Below, piece after piece: positions 18,416 to 26,791 of a stretch of 64,000 nt of DNA. Made by a program: the position numbers and the translations under genes. This DNA is from Desulfobacteraceae bacterium (GTDB lineage Bacteria > Desulfobacterota > Desulfobacteria > Desulfobacterales > Desulfobacteraceae): contig JAAELK010000152.1 of assembly GCA_024226935.1 (NCBI GenBank), forward strand, positions 81,520 to 145,519, in the 5' to 3' direction. Within the stretch, counting starts at the first letter, position 1; every line of letters starts with the position of its first letter. The notes below the pieces were generated by a model, which was not told where the DNA came from, did no database searches, and saw nothing but the letters and a program-made list of their open reading frames with translations.

Positions 18416-18719
18416 CAATTGCTTTACCATTATTCTTCTGATATTTTTTTAGACACACGACCTTTATTTTTTTGTTCATTTCTATCCTAAGTTTCCACTT
18501 CTTTTATCAATGGAATCAAGAGTCGTTGTCCTTCTTCCTCTATGACTTTTTTTAGGGTGTCAGGCACCATTTTATATGTGACAATTTTTCGAGATCTCTT
18601 TTGTTTCAAGATTGAAAATCAAATTACTCGAACACAATCGCTTGTTTCTTGGCCCATCTACTTTGTGTTGAATCAAAGGTCGAACACGTATCAACCATTT
18701 TTAAACCGGAGGTAAAATT
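18416..18719 (+). other. Leader region of DUF1566 gene A (duplicated upstream of gene B)
   Basis: No gene is evident in these ~300 bp. They contain the palindromic motif GGTGTCAGGCACC at 18556-18568 and end with CCGGAGG 8 nt before the ATG. The strong conservation of the region between both copies suggests either recent duplication or a retained regulatory role. I could not identify a convincing -35/-10 pair. Confidence 0.5.
18556..18568 (+). repeat. Palindromic GGTGTCAGGCACC motif, copy 1
   Basis: The 13-mer is an imperfect palindrome (GGTG/CACC ends). The same 13-mer is at 20616-20628, and an inverted one-mismatch version is at 22360-22372. It resembles REP-type short palindromes; classification is inference. 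Confidence 0.6.
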
Positions 18720-20288
18720 ATGAATTTTTTAATTAAAATCCCATTAATTAAAATCCTGGTGATTCTTTCAGTATTTTTTCAGGCATCATTATTTTTCCAG
18801 GCACCAGTATTTTTCCAGGCATCAATGGTTTACGCTATTTCAATCCCCCAAACAGGGCAGACAACATGTTATGACGAGACAGGGGCTGTTATCTCCTGTA
18901 CAAACACAGGGCAGGACGGAGACATTCAGGCGGGGGTTGTCTGGCCCGCCAACCATTTTGCTGACAATGGCGACGGCACCCTTACAGACGGACTTACAGG
19001 GTTGATGTGGATGCAAAACGGCAATCTTTTACAGGCCACAGGAGCAAGTCCAGCCGGAAAACTGACATGGCAACAGGCCCTGGACTTTGTGAAAGACCTC
19101 AATAGTGGGATGTACCCGCCATATAACGCAGGATACACAGACTGGCGGCTGCCCAATTACAACGAGATGGAAAGTCTGATCAATTATGAGGAGGCTCCAT
19201 CTTTTTCGTGGTTAAATGCCAATGGGTTTATGGATTTAAAATCCGATATTTATTGGTCATCTACAACTAGAGTTTATCCCGGACAATTGGATGAAACGTG
19301 GGGTATTGTTATGTGGAACGGCACGCAGACAGCCCAGGATAAAGATCAGCTGTTCAACCTTATTGTTGTTCGCGGTGTCAGTGACGGTCCTGCCCAGGTG
19401 AACCGAACCGGCCAGCAAACCTGTTATGATGAAAGCGGTACTGTGATCAGTTGTGCAGGAACAGGCCAGGATGGGGAGTGGCAAACAGGGGCAACCTGGC
19501 CGATCCCCAGGTTTATAGATATGGGAAACGGCACAATAAAAGATGAGTTAACCGGCTTGATCTGGTTAAAAGACGGAGAGTGCCTTGATCTTCAGATTTG
19601 GAATGATATGTTCATAATAAAAAATGATTTTAATACGAATCCCGGAAATTATCCCTGCATGGATTATACTGCAACACACAATGACTGGCGGATCCCAAAC
19701 ATCCGCGAATTATCAAGCTTGTATGATTTTTCCCAGGCTGGCCCGGGATTCCCGGCAGATCATCTGTTTATCGTGTCTGCAATGGGATACCTAATTTACT
19801 CATATAGTAACTTTGCCGATAATAGCCTGTATACATTTGGAACCTATTTGATGGAACCAACTTCAATGATTTTATATAAACCATGGGAAGGACGGGTGTG
19901 GCTCGTAAGAGATGCAGGTCCCGATTGCGAACCGGCCGTAAAAGTCATGCAGGTCTGGAGTGAAGATAATTCCGGGGTTTTTAATGTTGATTTTACTACG
20001 ACGGATAATCTGACGACAAACAGCGCCGTCACCATTGCCGGATGTGATGCAAATACCTATAAGCTGGTCATAAAGTATCAGGTATTTGATGCCAATGGAG
20101 TGAAATATTATCTGGGAAAGCAAGTTTTTCCATCGGTTGGCATGGAAACATATTCTTCAAATTTCACAGCTGCTTTTCCAGCGGATTTTGCCGTGGGACA
20201 ATCAAAAATCCAAGTTAAAGGGAAACTATATTTCGATGGAACCATACTGACAACAGATAAGCATCATGGCTGGATAGATGTGGAATAA
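18720..20288 (+). CDS. Secreted DUF1566 (Lcl C-terminal-like) protein, copy A
   Basis: The 522-residue protein starts after CCGGAGG. The signal peptide is odd: a six-residue unit FFQAxx/VFFQAS occurs three times before the VYA cleavage-like site. Two DUF1566 units follow (about residues 40-225 and 230-395). Each opens with GQ(T/Q)TCYDE.GTVISC, followed by W/PRF.D.GDGT, then LTGL.W, TDWRLPN-type and YWSSTT-type motifs. The last ~120 residues are a separate beta-rich domain with NVDFTTTDNLTTNSAVTIAG. DUF1566 domains are found in exported, often surface-displayed proteins, with no defined reaction. The tandem partner is the next gene. Confidence 0.82.
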   Translation: MNFLIKIPLIKILVILSVFFQASLFFQAPVFFQASMVYAISIPQTGQTTCYDETGAVISCTNTGQDGDIQAGVVWPANHFADNGDGTLTDGLTGLMWMQNGNLLQATGASPAGKLTWQQALDFVKDLNSGMYPPYNAGYTDWRLPNYNEMESLINYEEAPSFSWLNANGFMDLKSDIYWSSTTRVYPGQLDETWGIVMWNGTQTAQDKDQLFNLIVVRGVSDGPAQVNRTGQQTCYDESGTVISCAGTGQDGEWQTGATWPIPRFIDMGNGTIKDELTGLIWLKDGECLDLQIWNDMFIIKNDFNTNPGNYPCMDYTATHNDWRIPNIRELSSLYDFSQAGPGFPADHLFIVSAMGYLIYSYSNFADNSLYTFGTYLMEPTSMILYKPWEGRVWLVRDAGPDCEPAVKVMQVWSEDNSGVFNVDFTTTDNLTTNSAVTIAGCDANTYKLVIKYQVFDANGVKYYLGKQVFPSVGMETYSSNFTAAFPADFAVGQSKIQVKGKLYFDGTILTTDKHHGWIDVE

Positions 20289-20318
20289 ACAATATTAAAC
20301 TTTTTTTAAAGTTGGACA

Positions 20319-20353
20319 GTTGCAGGATAGCCAAGCCCTGCTGATCCTGCAAC
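20319..20353. repeat. Perfect 10-bp inverted repeat (hairpin) between duplicated genes
   Basis: GTTGCAGGAT and ATCCTGCAAC are separated by 15 nt. No T-run follows on either side, so this is not a standard terminator. It may be a remnant of whatever separated the two copies. Confidence 0.5.
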
Positions 20354-20615
20354 TACCCATGCAAGGGGCATGGCAAGAAAAAAACAGCACATGCTCCCCA
20401 ACACCCAGGAAAATCCCATGTATTGACAGTTCATACACCCCGGCCCGACGCAATCATTCCATGATCATTTTTTTTTCAATTGCTTTACCATTATTCTTCT
20501 GATATTTTTTTAGACACACGGCCTTTATTTTCTGTTCATTTCTATCCTAAGTTTCCACTTCTTTTATCAATAGAATCAGAGTCGTTGTACCTCTACCTTC
20601 AAAACTTTTTTTTAG

Positions 20616-20628
20616 GGTGTCAGGCACC
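20616..20628 (+). repeat. Palindromic GGTGTCAGGCACC motif, copy 2
   Basis: Identical to 18556-18568, at the equivalent place in the duplicated leader. Confidence 0.6.
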
Positions 20629-20779
20629 ATTTAATATGTGACAATTTTTTCAGCTCTCTTTTGTTTCAGGATTAAAAATCAAATTACTTGAACACAATCG
20701 CTTGTTTCTTGGTCCATCTACTTTGTGTTGAATCAAAGGTCGAACACGTATCAACCATTTTTAAACCGGAGGTAAAATT

Positions 20780-22315
20780 ATGAATTTTTTAATTAAAATC
20801 CCATTAATTAAAATCTTGGTGATTATTTCAGTATTTTTTCAGGCATCAATGGTTTACGCTATTTCAATCCCCCAAACAGGGCAGACAACATGTTATGACG
20901 AAACAGGGGCTGTTATCTCCTGTGCCAATACAGGGCAGGACGGAGACATTCAGGCAGGGGTTGTCTGGCCTGTCAACCGTTTTACTGACAATGGCGATGG
21001 CACCCTTACAGACGCCCTTACAGGGTTAGTGTGGATGCAAAATGCTAATCTTGCCCAGACAGCCGGAGCCAGTACTGATGGGAGATTGATCTGGCAGGAG
21101 GCTCTGGACTTTGTAAAAGATCTTAATAATGGGGTGTACCCGCCGCACCATGCAGGATACACCGACTGGCGACTGCCAAACTTAATTGAATTGGAAAGTT
21201 TGATCAATCATGAAGAGATTGATTTCTCCGCATGGTTAAATACACAGGGATTTACAGGTTTCATTAGTTTTATATATTGGTCTTCAACAACCCGGGTTCA
21301 GCCCGGACAGGAAACAGATGCATTGGCAATAGCCACCGGCAGCGGCATCCAGACTGCCCAGGATAAAGCAACCATGGAGATGAACCTTATTATGGTACGA
21401 GGTATCAGTAATGGCCCCTCCGTCTTGCATCGTACAGGCCAGCAAACCTGTTATGACGCGACAGGCACGGTGATAAGTTGTGCAGGAACTGGCCAGGATG
21501 GTGAGTTGCAAACAGGAGCAGCCTGGCCGGTCCCAAGATTTACCGACATGGGAGAGGGCACCATAAAAGATGAGTTAACCGGCTTGCTGTGGTTAAAAGA
21601 CATTGAATGCCTTGGTCCTCAAAATTGGATGAATACCTTTACTTTGACCCAGGATTTTAATACAAATCCCGGATCTTATTCCTGTAGTGAATATACTGCC
21701 GATTACGATGACTGGCGTGTTCCAAATCGCCGTGAATTGGCAAGTTTACATGATTTTTCCCAATATAATCCGAGCCTGCCGGCAGATCATCTGTTTGTTC
21801 CGATTTCCTGGGGGTATGATGTTTGGTCCTCTACCACCCTTCCCGGCTCTCCCCACCTTGCCTATACTGCAAGGTTATTATCACCAACGATATATATAGC
21901 AAGTAAAACGGGTAACAATAGAGCCTGGCTTGTCAGGGATGCAGACCCCGATTGCGAACCGGTCGTGAATGTCATGCAAGTCTGGAGTGAAGATAGTTCC
22001 GGAATTTTTAATGTTGATTTTATGATAACAGATAATCTGACGACAAACAGCGCCGTCACCATTGCCGGATGTAATGCCGACACCTATAAGCTGGTCATAA
22101 AATATCATGTATTTGATGGCAATGGGGTGAAATTTCTTATAGGAAAGGAAATTTTCCTATCGGTTGGCACAGGAACATATTCTTCAAATTTTACAGCTGC
22201 TTTTCCAGCGGGTTTTGCCATGGGACAATCAAAAATCCAAGTTAAAGGAAAACTATATTTCGATGGAACCATACTGACAACAGATAAGCATCATGGCTGG
22301 ATAGATGTGGAATAA
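20780..22315 (+). CDS. Secreted DUF1566 (Lcl C-terminal-like) protein, copy B
   Basis: The 511-residue paralogue of the preceding gene has the same start context (CCGGAGG) and an N-terminus identical except that the six-residue FFQAS unit occurs once instead of three times. It has the same two DUF1566 units and the same C-terminal domain ending GKLYFDGTILTTDKHHGWID. Variable residues cluster inside the DUF1566 units (for example WSSTTRVQPGQETDALAI versus the A-copy equivalent). That is consistent with surface-exposed loops under diversification. Function unknown. Confidence 0.82.
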   Translation: MNFLIKIPLIKILVIISVFFQASMVYAISIPQTGQTTCYDETGAVISCANTGQDGDIQAGVVWPVNRFTDNGDGTLTDALTGLVWMQNANLAQTAGASTDGRLIWQEALDFVKDLNNGVYPPHHAGYTDWRLPNLIELESLINHEEIDFSAWLNTQGFTGFISFIYWSSTTRVQPGQETDALAIATGSGIQTAQDKATMEMNLIMVRGISNGPSVLHRTGQQTCYDATGTVISCAGTGQDGELQTGAAWPVPRFTDMGEGTIKDELTGLLWLKDIECLGPQNWMNTFTLTQDFNTNPGSYSCSEYTADYDDWRVPNRRELASLHDFSQYNPSLPADHLFVPISWGYDVWSSTTLPGSPHLAYTARLLSPTIYIASKTGNNRAWLVRDADPDCEPVVNVMQVWSEDSSGIFNVDFMITDNLTTNSAVTIAGCNADTYKLVIKYHVFDGNGVKFLIGKEIFLSVGTGTYSSNFTAAFPAGFAMGQSKIQVKGKLYFDGTILTTDKHHGWIDVE

Positions 22316-22356
22316 ACGATATTAAACTTTTTTTTAAAGTTGGTAACTGTTATTTT

Positions 22357-22391
22357 ATCGATGCCTGACACCCGAATAATTTATCATCGAT
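22357..22391. other. Weak hairpin between convergent DUF1566 gene B and motE, containing the third palindromic motif
   Basis: ATCGATG (22357-22363) and CATCGAT (22385-22391) form 7-bp arms across the motE stop. Inside lies GATGCCTGACACC (22360-22372), the reverse complement of the GGTGTCAGGCACC motif with one mismatch. It could serve as a bidirectional transcription stop, but lacks a good T-run. Confidence 0.4.
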
Positions 22392-23008
22392 TAAAATTGT
22401 TTTTGCTTAAAGGCCAGACGTTCACTGATTTTAGCAGCTTTTGCCGAATCAACATAGGCCAGAATCTGGGCTGCGGATGCTTCACGCATCCGCAGAAAAA
22501 TCTCCTGGGCAACGTCCAGGGTCATCTGATCAACAATCAAGGCTGCGTTTTTGGGCTTCATACCGGCATACATCTTCACAAGTCTTGCAAGTTTTGCTTC
22601 GTATACAGCCTCTTTTTGCAACTGTGCCCTGGTTTTTTTTTCCTCAAGCAAAGCCATGTCATCATTTATCTGTTTTTTTAAGTTTGCCAGAGCAGACAAC
22701 TTTTCATCAATTTGTTCTTCATATCTTGCCAACTCTTTTTTCTCCTGATCGAGTTCTTTTTTATTCTTCTCAATCAAAATTTTTTTATCTTCAAGTCCCC
22801 TTAAAACAACCATGGCTGTATCGGGACACTCAGGGCATTCGGGACAAGGTGTTTCACCATCTCCTTTTGCCGGGTCCGTTTCGGTCTTTTTCTCCTCTTC
22901 TTCGCCAAAGGCCTTGTTGGTAAACAGATCAAAAACATTTTTGTCCCCCAGGCCGGAAAATAAAAGACAAAGGGCGAGAACGAGAATCATTTTTTTATTT
23001 AGTGTCAT
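22391..23008 (-). CDS. motE: MotE-like protein (MgtE-N domain, flagellar stator-associated)
   Basis: From the ATG at 23008 the product is 205 residues. An in-frame TTG at 23014 is possible, but AAGGGA is better spaced for the ATG. An N-terminal hydrophobic segment (residues ~7-22) acts as membrane anchor or signal. A CPECPECPD cysteine cluster and a coiled coil with long runs of E/K (residues ~65-130) follow. The C-terminal MgtE-N-type domain reads MKPKNAALIVDQM then FLRMREASAAQILAYVD. MotE acts in stator function in other bacteria. It overlaps the end of fliJ by 14 bp and ends the basal-body operon. Confidence 0.83.
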   Translation of the reverse strand: MTLNKKMILVLALCLLFSGLGDKNVFDLFTNKAFGEEEEKKTETDPAKGDGETPCPECPECPDTAMVVLRGLEDKKILIEKNKKELDQEKKELARYEEQIDEKLSALANLKKQINDDMALLEEKKTRAQLQKEAVYEAKLARLVKMYAGMKPKNAALIVDQMTLDVAQEIFLRMREASAAQILAYVDSAKAAKISERLAFKQKQF

Positions 23009-23453
23009 TGGCAATTTCCCTTGCTTTTTTTAAGGATGAAATCTCATCCAGCTCTTTTTGTTCCGCCGCAAGCAATTTATGATTATATTCCTTTGCTTGA
23101 CTTTCCCGTAACCGTTCCATGGCCTTTTTGTCAATAGTTCTTTTTTTCAGTGCGAGACGTTTTTGACCAAGAACCTTCCCCAATTGAATCTTCCTGTGTT
23201 TTTCCTGGGCGGTCATATCCACCAATGCTCTCAAATAACCCTGGTGCTGCGCAAATTCCTCTGCCACCACCCCTTTTTCCACAATTTTTTCCAATCGCAG
23301 GGCCGATTGAACATGGGTAGTTTGAAGGGAGTCAATCTGTTTTTCACAGGCCGCCAATTCCATTACCGTCTTGGCCATATCCTGCTGGGCCACCCGCTCA
23401 AGGTGTTTTCTAAAATTCAGCAAGGCTTGCAGTTTAAACTCAAAACGCTTCAT
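22995..23453 (-). CDS. fliJ: FliJ, flagellar export ATPase-associated coiled-coil protein
   Basis: The 152-residue protein is almost entirely helical coiled coil, beginning MKRFEFKLQALLNFRKHLE, the FliJ-type opening. FliJ is the central stalk of the FliI hexamer. It lies 9 bp after fliI, and its 3' end overlaps motE. Confidence 0.93.
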   Translation of the reverse strand: MKRFEFKLQALLNFRKHLERVAQQDMAKTVMELAACEKQIDSLQTTHVQSALRLEKIVEKGVVAEEFAQHQGYLRALVDMTAQEKHRKIQLGKVLGQKRLALKKRTIDKKAMERLRESQAKEYNHKLLAAEQKELDEISSLKKAREIANDTK

Positions 23454-23462
23454 AATCGTATA

Positions 23463-24800
23463 TTATTTTTTTATCTCCAATGCCTTTTTTAGTCCATTCA
23501 CACTGGCTTTATGGGCAACTTTTTGATCCATATTCTGACGCAAAAACCGATTGATTCTCGGCATAAGCTTTTTGGCCTGGTCAACCAGGGGATCAGATCC
23601 ATCTACATAGGCACCAATGGTGATCATATCCTCCACACTCTTATAGGATGCCATTATAGTCACGGCTTTCTCCCTCAGGGCGATATGCTCACGTTCACTG
23701 ACATCCCGCATTACCCTTGACACACTTGCCATAACATCAATGGCCGGATAATGTCCTCGATTAGCCAGATCCCTGGACAAAACGATGTGACCATCCACGA
23801 TGGAACGAACTGTATCCCCCACGGGATCATTCATATCATCCCCCTCCACAAGTACTGTATATATCCCTGTGATGGATCCGCCACTCTCCAGATTCCCGGC
23901 CCGTTCAAGCAATATCGGAATCTGAACAAAAAAGGAAGGGGTATACCCCCGGGTTGTAGGCGGCTCACCGGCTGCCAGCCCCACATCCCTGGATGACATG
24001 GCAAACCGGGTGATGGAATCCACCATGAGCAGAACATCTTTTCCCTGGTCCCTGAAATACTCTGCAATGGTGGTAGCCAGATAGGCCCCCCGAATACGTG
24101 TCAACGGCGGCATATCCGAGGTGGCAGCCACAACCACTGCCCGTTTTAATCCCTCTTCTTGCAAGGTTTCATTGACAAAATCCTTTACCTCACGCCCACG
24201 TTCTCCCACAAGACCTATGACCACCACATCTGCACTGGTATGCTTGGTCATCATACCCATAAGCACACTCTTACCCACACCGGAACCGGCCATGATGGCC
24301 ACCCGCTGGCCTTTTCCCAGGGTAATCATACTATTAATAGCCGCCACCCCCACATCCAGGGGTTCTTTAATGGGTTTTCGCTCCATGGGGCCAATGGGTT
24401 TCCCATAAAGATGATATTGGTCAGTGGCCTTAATACTGCCCTTCCCATCAATGGGATTTCCCATGCCATCGATGACTCTGCCCAACAACAGATCCGACAC
24501 CCCAACCATTGGGGAAGCTGCCACCGGGATAATCCGGCTGCCAAGGCTTATCCCCCGGATATCTCCATAGGGCATAAGCAACGCTTTTTCCTGTTTAAAC
24601 CCCACCACCTCAGCCTTTATTTGCTCACCCTGATTGTTTACAATACTGCAAATTCCACCAATTCCCAACCCCAGGCTATCCCCTTCTGCAATAAGCCCCA
24701 CAACTTGAGTAATCCGGCCTTCGGGCTGCACTGTTTTTGCGTTATCCACCGCCTCAAAATACTTTTGGAAATCGATCTCTTTCAGGGTTTTTCCCTTCAT
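23463..24800 (-). CDS. fliI: FliI, flagellum-specific export ATPase
   Basis: The 445-residue protein has an F1-beta-like fold. The N-terminal beta domain carries GRITQVVGLIAEG. The P-loop AGSGVGKS follows at about residues 170-177, then VIGLVGERGREVKDF, LLMVDSITRFA (Walker B) and GEPPTTRGYTPSFF. The C-terminal part carries VIDGHIVLSRDLA. It drives substrate unfolding for flagellar type III export with FliH and FliJ. Its start overlaps fliH by 4 bp. Confidence 0.97.
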   Translation of the reverse strand: MKGKTLKEIDFQKYFEAVDNAKTVQPEGRITQVVGLIAEGDSLGLGIGGICSIVNNQGEQIKAEVVGFKQEKALLMPYGDIRGISLGSRIIPVAASPMVGVSDLLLGRVIDGMGNPIDGKGSIKATDQYHLYGKPIGPMERKPIKEPLDVGVAAINSMITLGKGQRVAIMAGSGVGKSVLMGMMTKHTSADVVVIGLVGERGREVKDFVNETLQEEGLKRAVVVAATSDMPPLTRIRGAYLATTIAEYFRDQGKDVLLMVDSITRFAMSSRDVGLAAGEPPTTRGYTPSFFVQIPILLERAGNLESGGSITGIYTVLVEGDDMNDPVGDTVRSIVDGHIVLSRDLANRGHYPAIDVMASVSRVMRDVSEREHIALREKAVTIMASYKSVEDMITIGAYVDGSDPLVDQAKKLMPRINRFLRQNMDQKVAHKASVNGLKKALEIKK

Positions 24801-25789
24801 GACAAACCTGCATTTTTAACGGCATCATAGATGGCATCAAGTTTTGAGTCAGGATCAGTTGAAATAGAAGCCGTTGCCGTTTCAATCTTGCATCCCCCCT
24901 TAGTTATCAAGGGGTCAGATTTAACCGCCACATGCTTCAACGACTCAACAGCCTCAAAAAACTCATCCTTGACCATTTCAATATACTCATAATCTTCCGC
25001 TGAAACATTTAATATTATTTCTTCCGGGGCTACAAGACTTTTCAGGGCATCCAGAATAGTATTCCTTACAATTTCATCATCCACCTTCACGCTTGCCATG
25101 ACGGCCTTTTGGGAAATTTTAGAGACCAATGACAAAATCTGGACTTCATATTTTTCAACCAGGGTGTCCAATAGATGATCTGCTGTATCCAGGGCATCCT
25201 TCAAAGGGTCAAGAATCTGGACCGTTTCTTTTTGAATTTCGCCTTCGGCTTTCTTACGACCCTCCTGATAACCTTTATCAAATCCATCGGCTTCTCCTTT
25301 TACCCCTCCTTCCAACTCCCCTTTTTTAAACCCTTCCGACTCTCCTTTTTGAAACCCCTCATCATATCCCTGGATTTTGCCCTTTTCCTCACCTTCAATC
25401 AATCCCTGGTCAAAGCCCTTTTTATGCCCTTGCTCAAATGCCTGCTCTTCCATGGAAATTTCAGGGGGAGCCTCTTGTTCGATCTTTTTTAAATCCGTGG
25501 TTTCCGGAAGGTCCCCCTCCCCTGGGTGCCTAGGGCGAAGATCTTTAGCTGTTCTCTTAATCAAAGGTTCGAAGGGCTCGTCTTTAACGCCCTTATCAAA
25601 GGTATACAATTGCTCAAAGGAGATTGGTTCTTCTCCTTTAAGTTCTGCAGGATCAAACAACATTTTGAACCGCTCCAAATCAGGTTTGACTTCATCTGAT
25701 TTTTGAGAAAGCTCATCATCAAATGAATCAAGGGTTCCTATATCTATAGGCTTGAACTCATCTTTTTCAATATCAGACAAGGACATCAT
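24797..25789 (-). CDS. fliH: FliH, export ATPase regulator with a very regular GxxxG run
   Basis: The start at 25789 (tandem ATGs at 25789/25786) is preceded by AAAGGA with 4-nt spacing and lies inside the fliG end; an upstream TTG is less likely. The 330-residue protein has an acidic N-terminal region, then 15 glycines spaced exactly four residues apart (residues ~121-177), and a C-terminal FliH/V-ATPase E-like domain (from about 200) that binds FliI. Glycine repeats are known in FliH proteins; this run is long and uninterrupted. Confidence 0.92.
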   Translation of the reverse strand: MMSLSDIEKDEFKPIDIGTLDSFDDELSQKSDEVKPDLERFKMLFDPAELKGEEPISFEQLYTFDKGVKDEPFEPLIKRTAKDLRPRHPGEGDLPETTDLKKIEQEAPPEISMEEQAFEQGHKKGFDQGLIEGEEKGKIQGYDEGFQKGESEGFKKGELEGGVKGEADGFDKGYQEGRKKAEGEIQKETVQILDPLKDALDTADHLLDTLVEKYEVQILSLVSKISQKAVMASVKVDDEIVRNTILDALKSLVAPEEIILNVSAEDYEYIEMVKDEFFEAVESLKHVAVKSDPLITKGGCKIETATASISTDPDSKLDAIYDAVKNAGLS

Positions 25790-26786
25790 CTTTTCCTTTA
25801 CCAAGGGTTATGGTTCCATCAGCTTCCAGTTCTTTGGCAGCCCTGATCACTGTCTGCTGGGCTTCTTCAACCTCTGTCAGACGAACCGGCCCCATGGCCT
25901 CAAGATCATCCTTGAGCATTTCACCAGCCCTCTGGGACAGATTGGAAAATATTTTTTCTTTCATTTCTTCCGTGGCCGTCTTCAAAGCATAGGTCAACTG
26001 CTGCCCTTCCACTTTCTTAAGGATTTCCCGCATGGCTGTATCATCAATACCGGTAAGATCCTCAAAAACAAACATCAGGTTCCGGATATCATTGGCCATT
26101 TCCGCATCATCTTCCTCAACAAACTCCATGACAGCATCTTCAGTTGATTTATCAACCCCGTTAATAATGTCCACAAGAACCTCTAGGCCGCCGGCCTTTC
26201 CTCCAGGTCCTACTGCACCGCTAAGTTCCATTTTCAAGGCCCTGTCTACATCCCTCACCACATCTTCGGAAATCTGGCCTAGCTTTGCGATTCTCAAGGC
26301 GATATCTCCTTTTTGCTCATCGGGCAGACTCATCAAAATTTCAGAAGATATTTCCGAAGGCATATGGGCCAAAATCATGGCTATGGTCTGGGGATGTTCT
26401 CCTTCCACATATCCGGCAAGGGTTCCAATATTGACATTTCGACTCCAGATAAAGGGTTTATCCTGTTTCTTTCTTTCGAGATCATTTAAAATTGCCTTGG
26501 CATCTTCTTCAGTCAATGTCTTGGAAACAATATTCTTAATAAAAGAATCCCCTTCAACGATCAGCTTTGATTCCCCCTCAAATTTGTCAACAAAATCGAG
26601 GGAAACCGCCTTGAGCAGTTCCGGAGTGATATGCTCTACCTTTGACATTTCAAAAGCGACATCTGAGATCTCCTGTTCATTCATTTTTTCAAACACACTG
26701 GTAGCATATTCCTCACCCATTGCCATGAGAAAAACAGCGGCTTTTTGACAACCCGTCAGATTTTCAGGATCCAATAAATCTGCCAT
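25773..26786 (-). CDS. fliG: FliG, flagellar motor switch/rotor protein
   Basis: The 337-residue protein has the usual three-domain FliG layout. The N-terminal domain starts LDPENLTGCQKAAVFLMAMG. The middle domain carries the EHPQTIAMILAHM motif (about residues 128-140). The C-terminal torque domain carries MFVFEDLTGIDDTAMREIL and DLEAMGPVRLTEVEEAQQ. It connects the MS ring to the C-ring and interacts with stators. It follows fliF by 5 bp and overlaps fliH. Confidence 0.97.
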   Translation of the reverse strand: MADLLDPENLTGCQKAAVFLMAMGEEYATSVFEKMNEQEISDVAFEMSKVEHITPELLKAVSLDFVDKFEGESKLIVEGDSFIKNIVSKTLTEEDAKAILNDLERKKQDKPFIWSRNVNIGTLAGYVEGEHPQTIAMILAHMPSEISSEILMSLPDEQKGDIALRIAKLGQISEDVVRDVDRALKMELSGAVGPGGKAGGLEVLVDIINGVDKSTEDAVMEFVEEDDAEMANDIRNLMFVFEDLTGIDDTAMREILKKVEGQQLTYALKTATEEMKEKIFSNLSQRAGEMLKDDLEAMGPVRLTEVEEAQQTVIRAAKELEADGTITLGKGKDDVLV

Positions 26787-26791
26787 ATTTT

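Larger units (their letters stand above)
18407..20315 (+). repeat. Tandem duplication, copy A (leader plus DUF1566 gene)
   Basis: This segment and 20468-22343 are near-identical in the ~300-bp leader and homologous along the whole gene. The offset is 2060-2061 bp. Both begin in a nine-T run followed by CAATTGCTTTACCATTATTC and end at AAAGTTGG. Sequence identity was judged by eye. Confidence 0.9.
20289..20779 (+). other. Region between the two DUF1566 genes (491 bp)
   Basis: The first ~25 bp still belong to repeat copy A. Bases 20316-20467 are unique to this spot; they contain a perfect 10-bp inverted repeat, GTTGCAGGAT (20319-20328) and ATCCTGCAAC (20344-20353), plus a weaker GGGGCATG/CATGCTCCCC pair. 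The remainder (20468-20779) is the second copy of the duplicated leader. No gene is supported. Confidence 0.55.
20468..22343 (+). repeat. Tandem duplication, copy B (leader plus DUF1566 gene)
   Basis: Second copy of the 18407-20315 segment. The leader and the last ~360 bp of the gene are most similar. The middle of the gene has diverged, mainly within the DUF1566 units. Confidence 0.9.

Noticed and set aside
18407..22343. CRISPR-like or diversity-generating retroelement structure around the DUF1566 repeats
   Set aside because: No reverse transcriptase, template repeat or regular spacer array is visible; only a two-copy tandem duplication.
26032..26748. 238-codon plus-strand ORF opposite fliG
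   Set aside because: Ser-rich translation typical of an antisense shadow; fliG is certain on the other strand.
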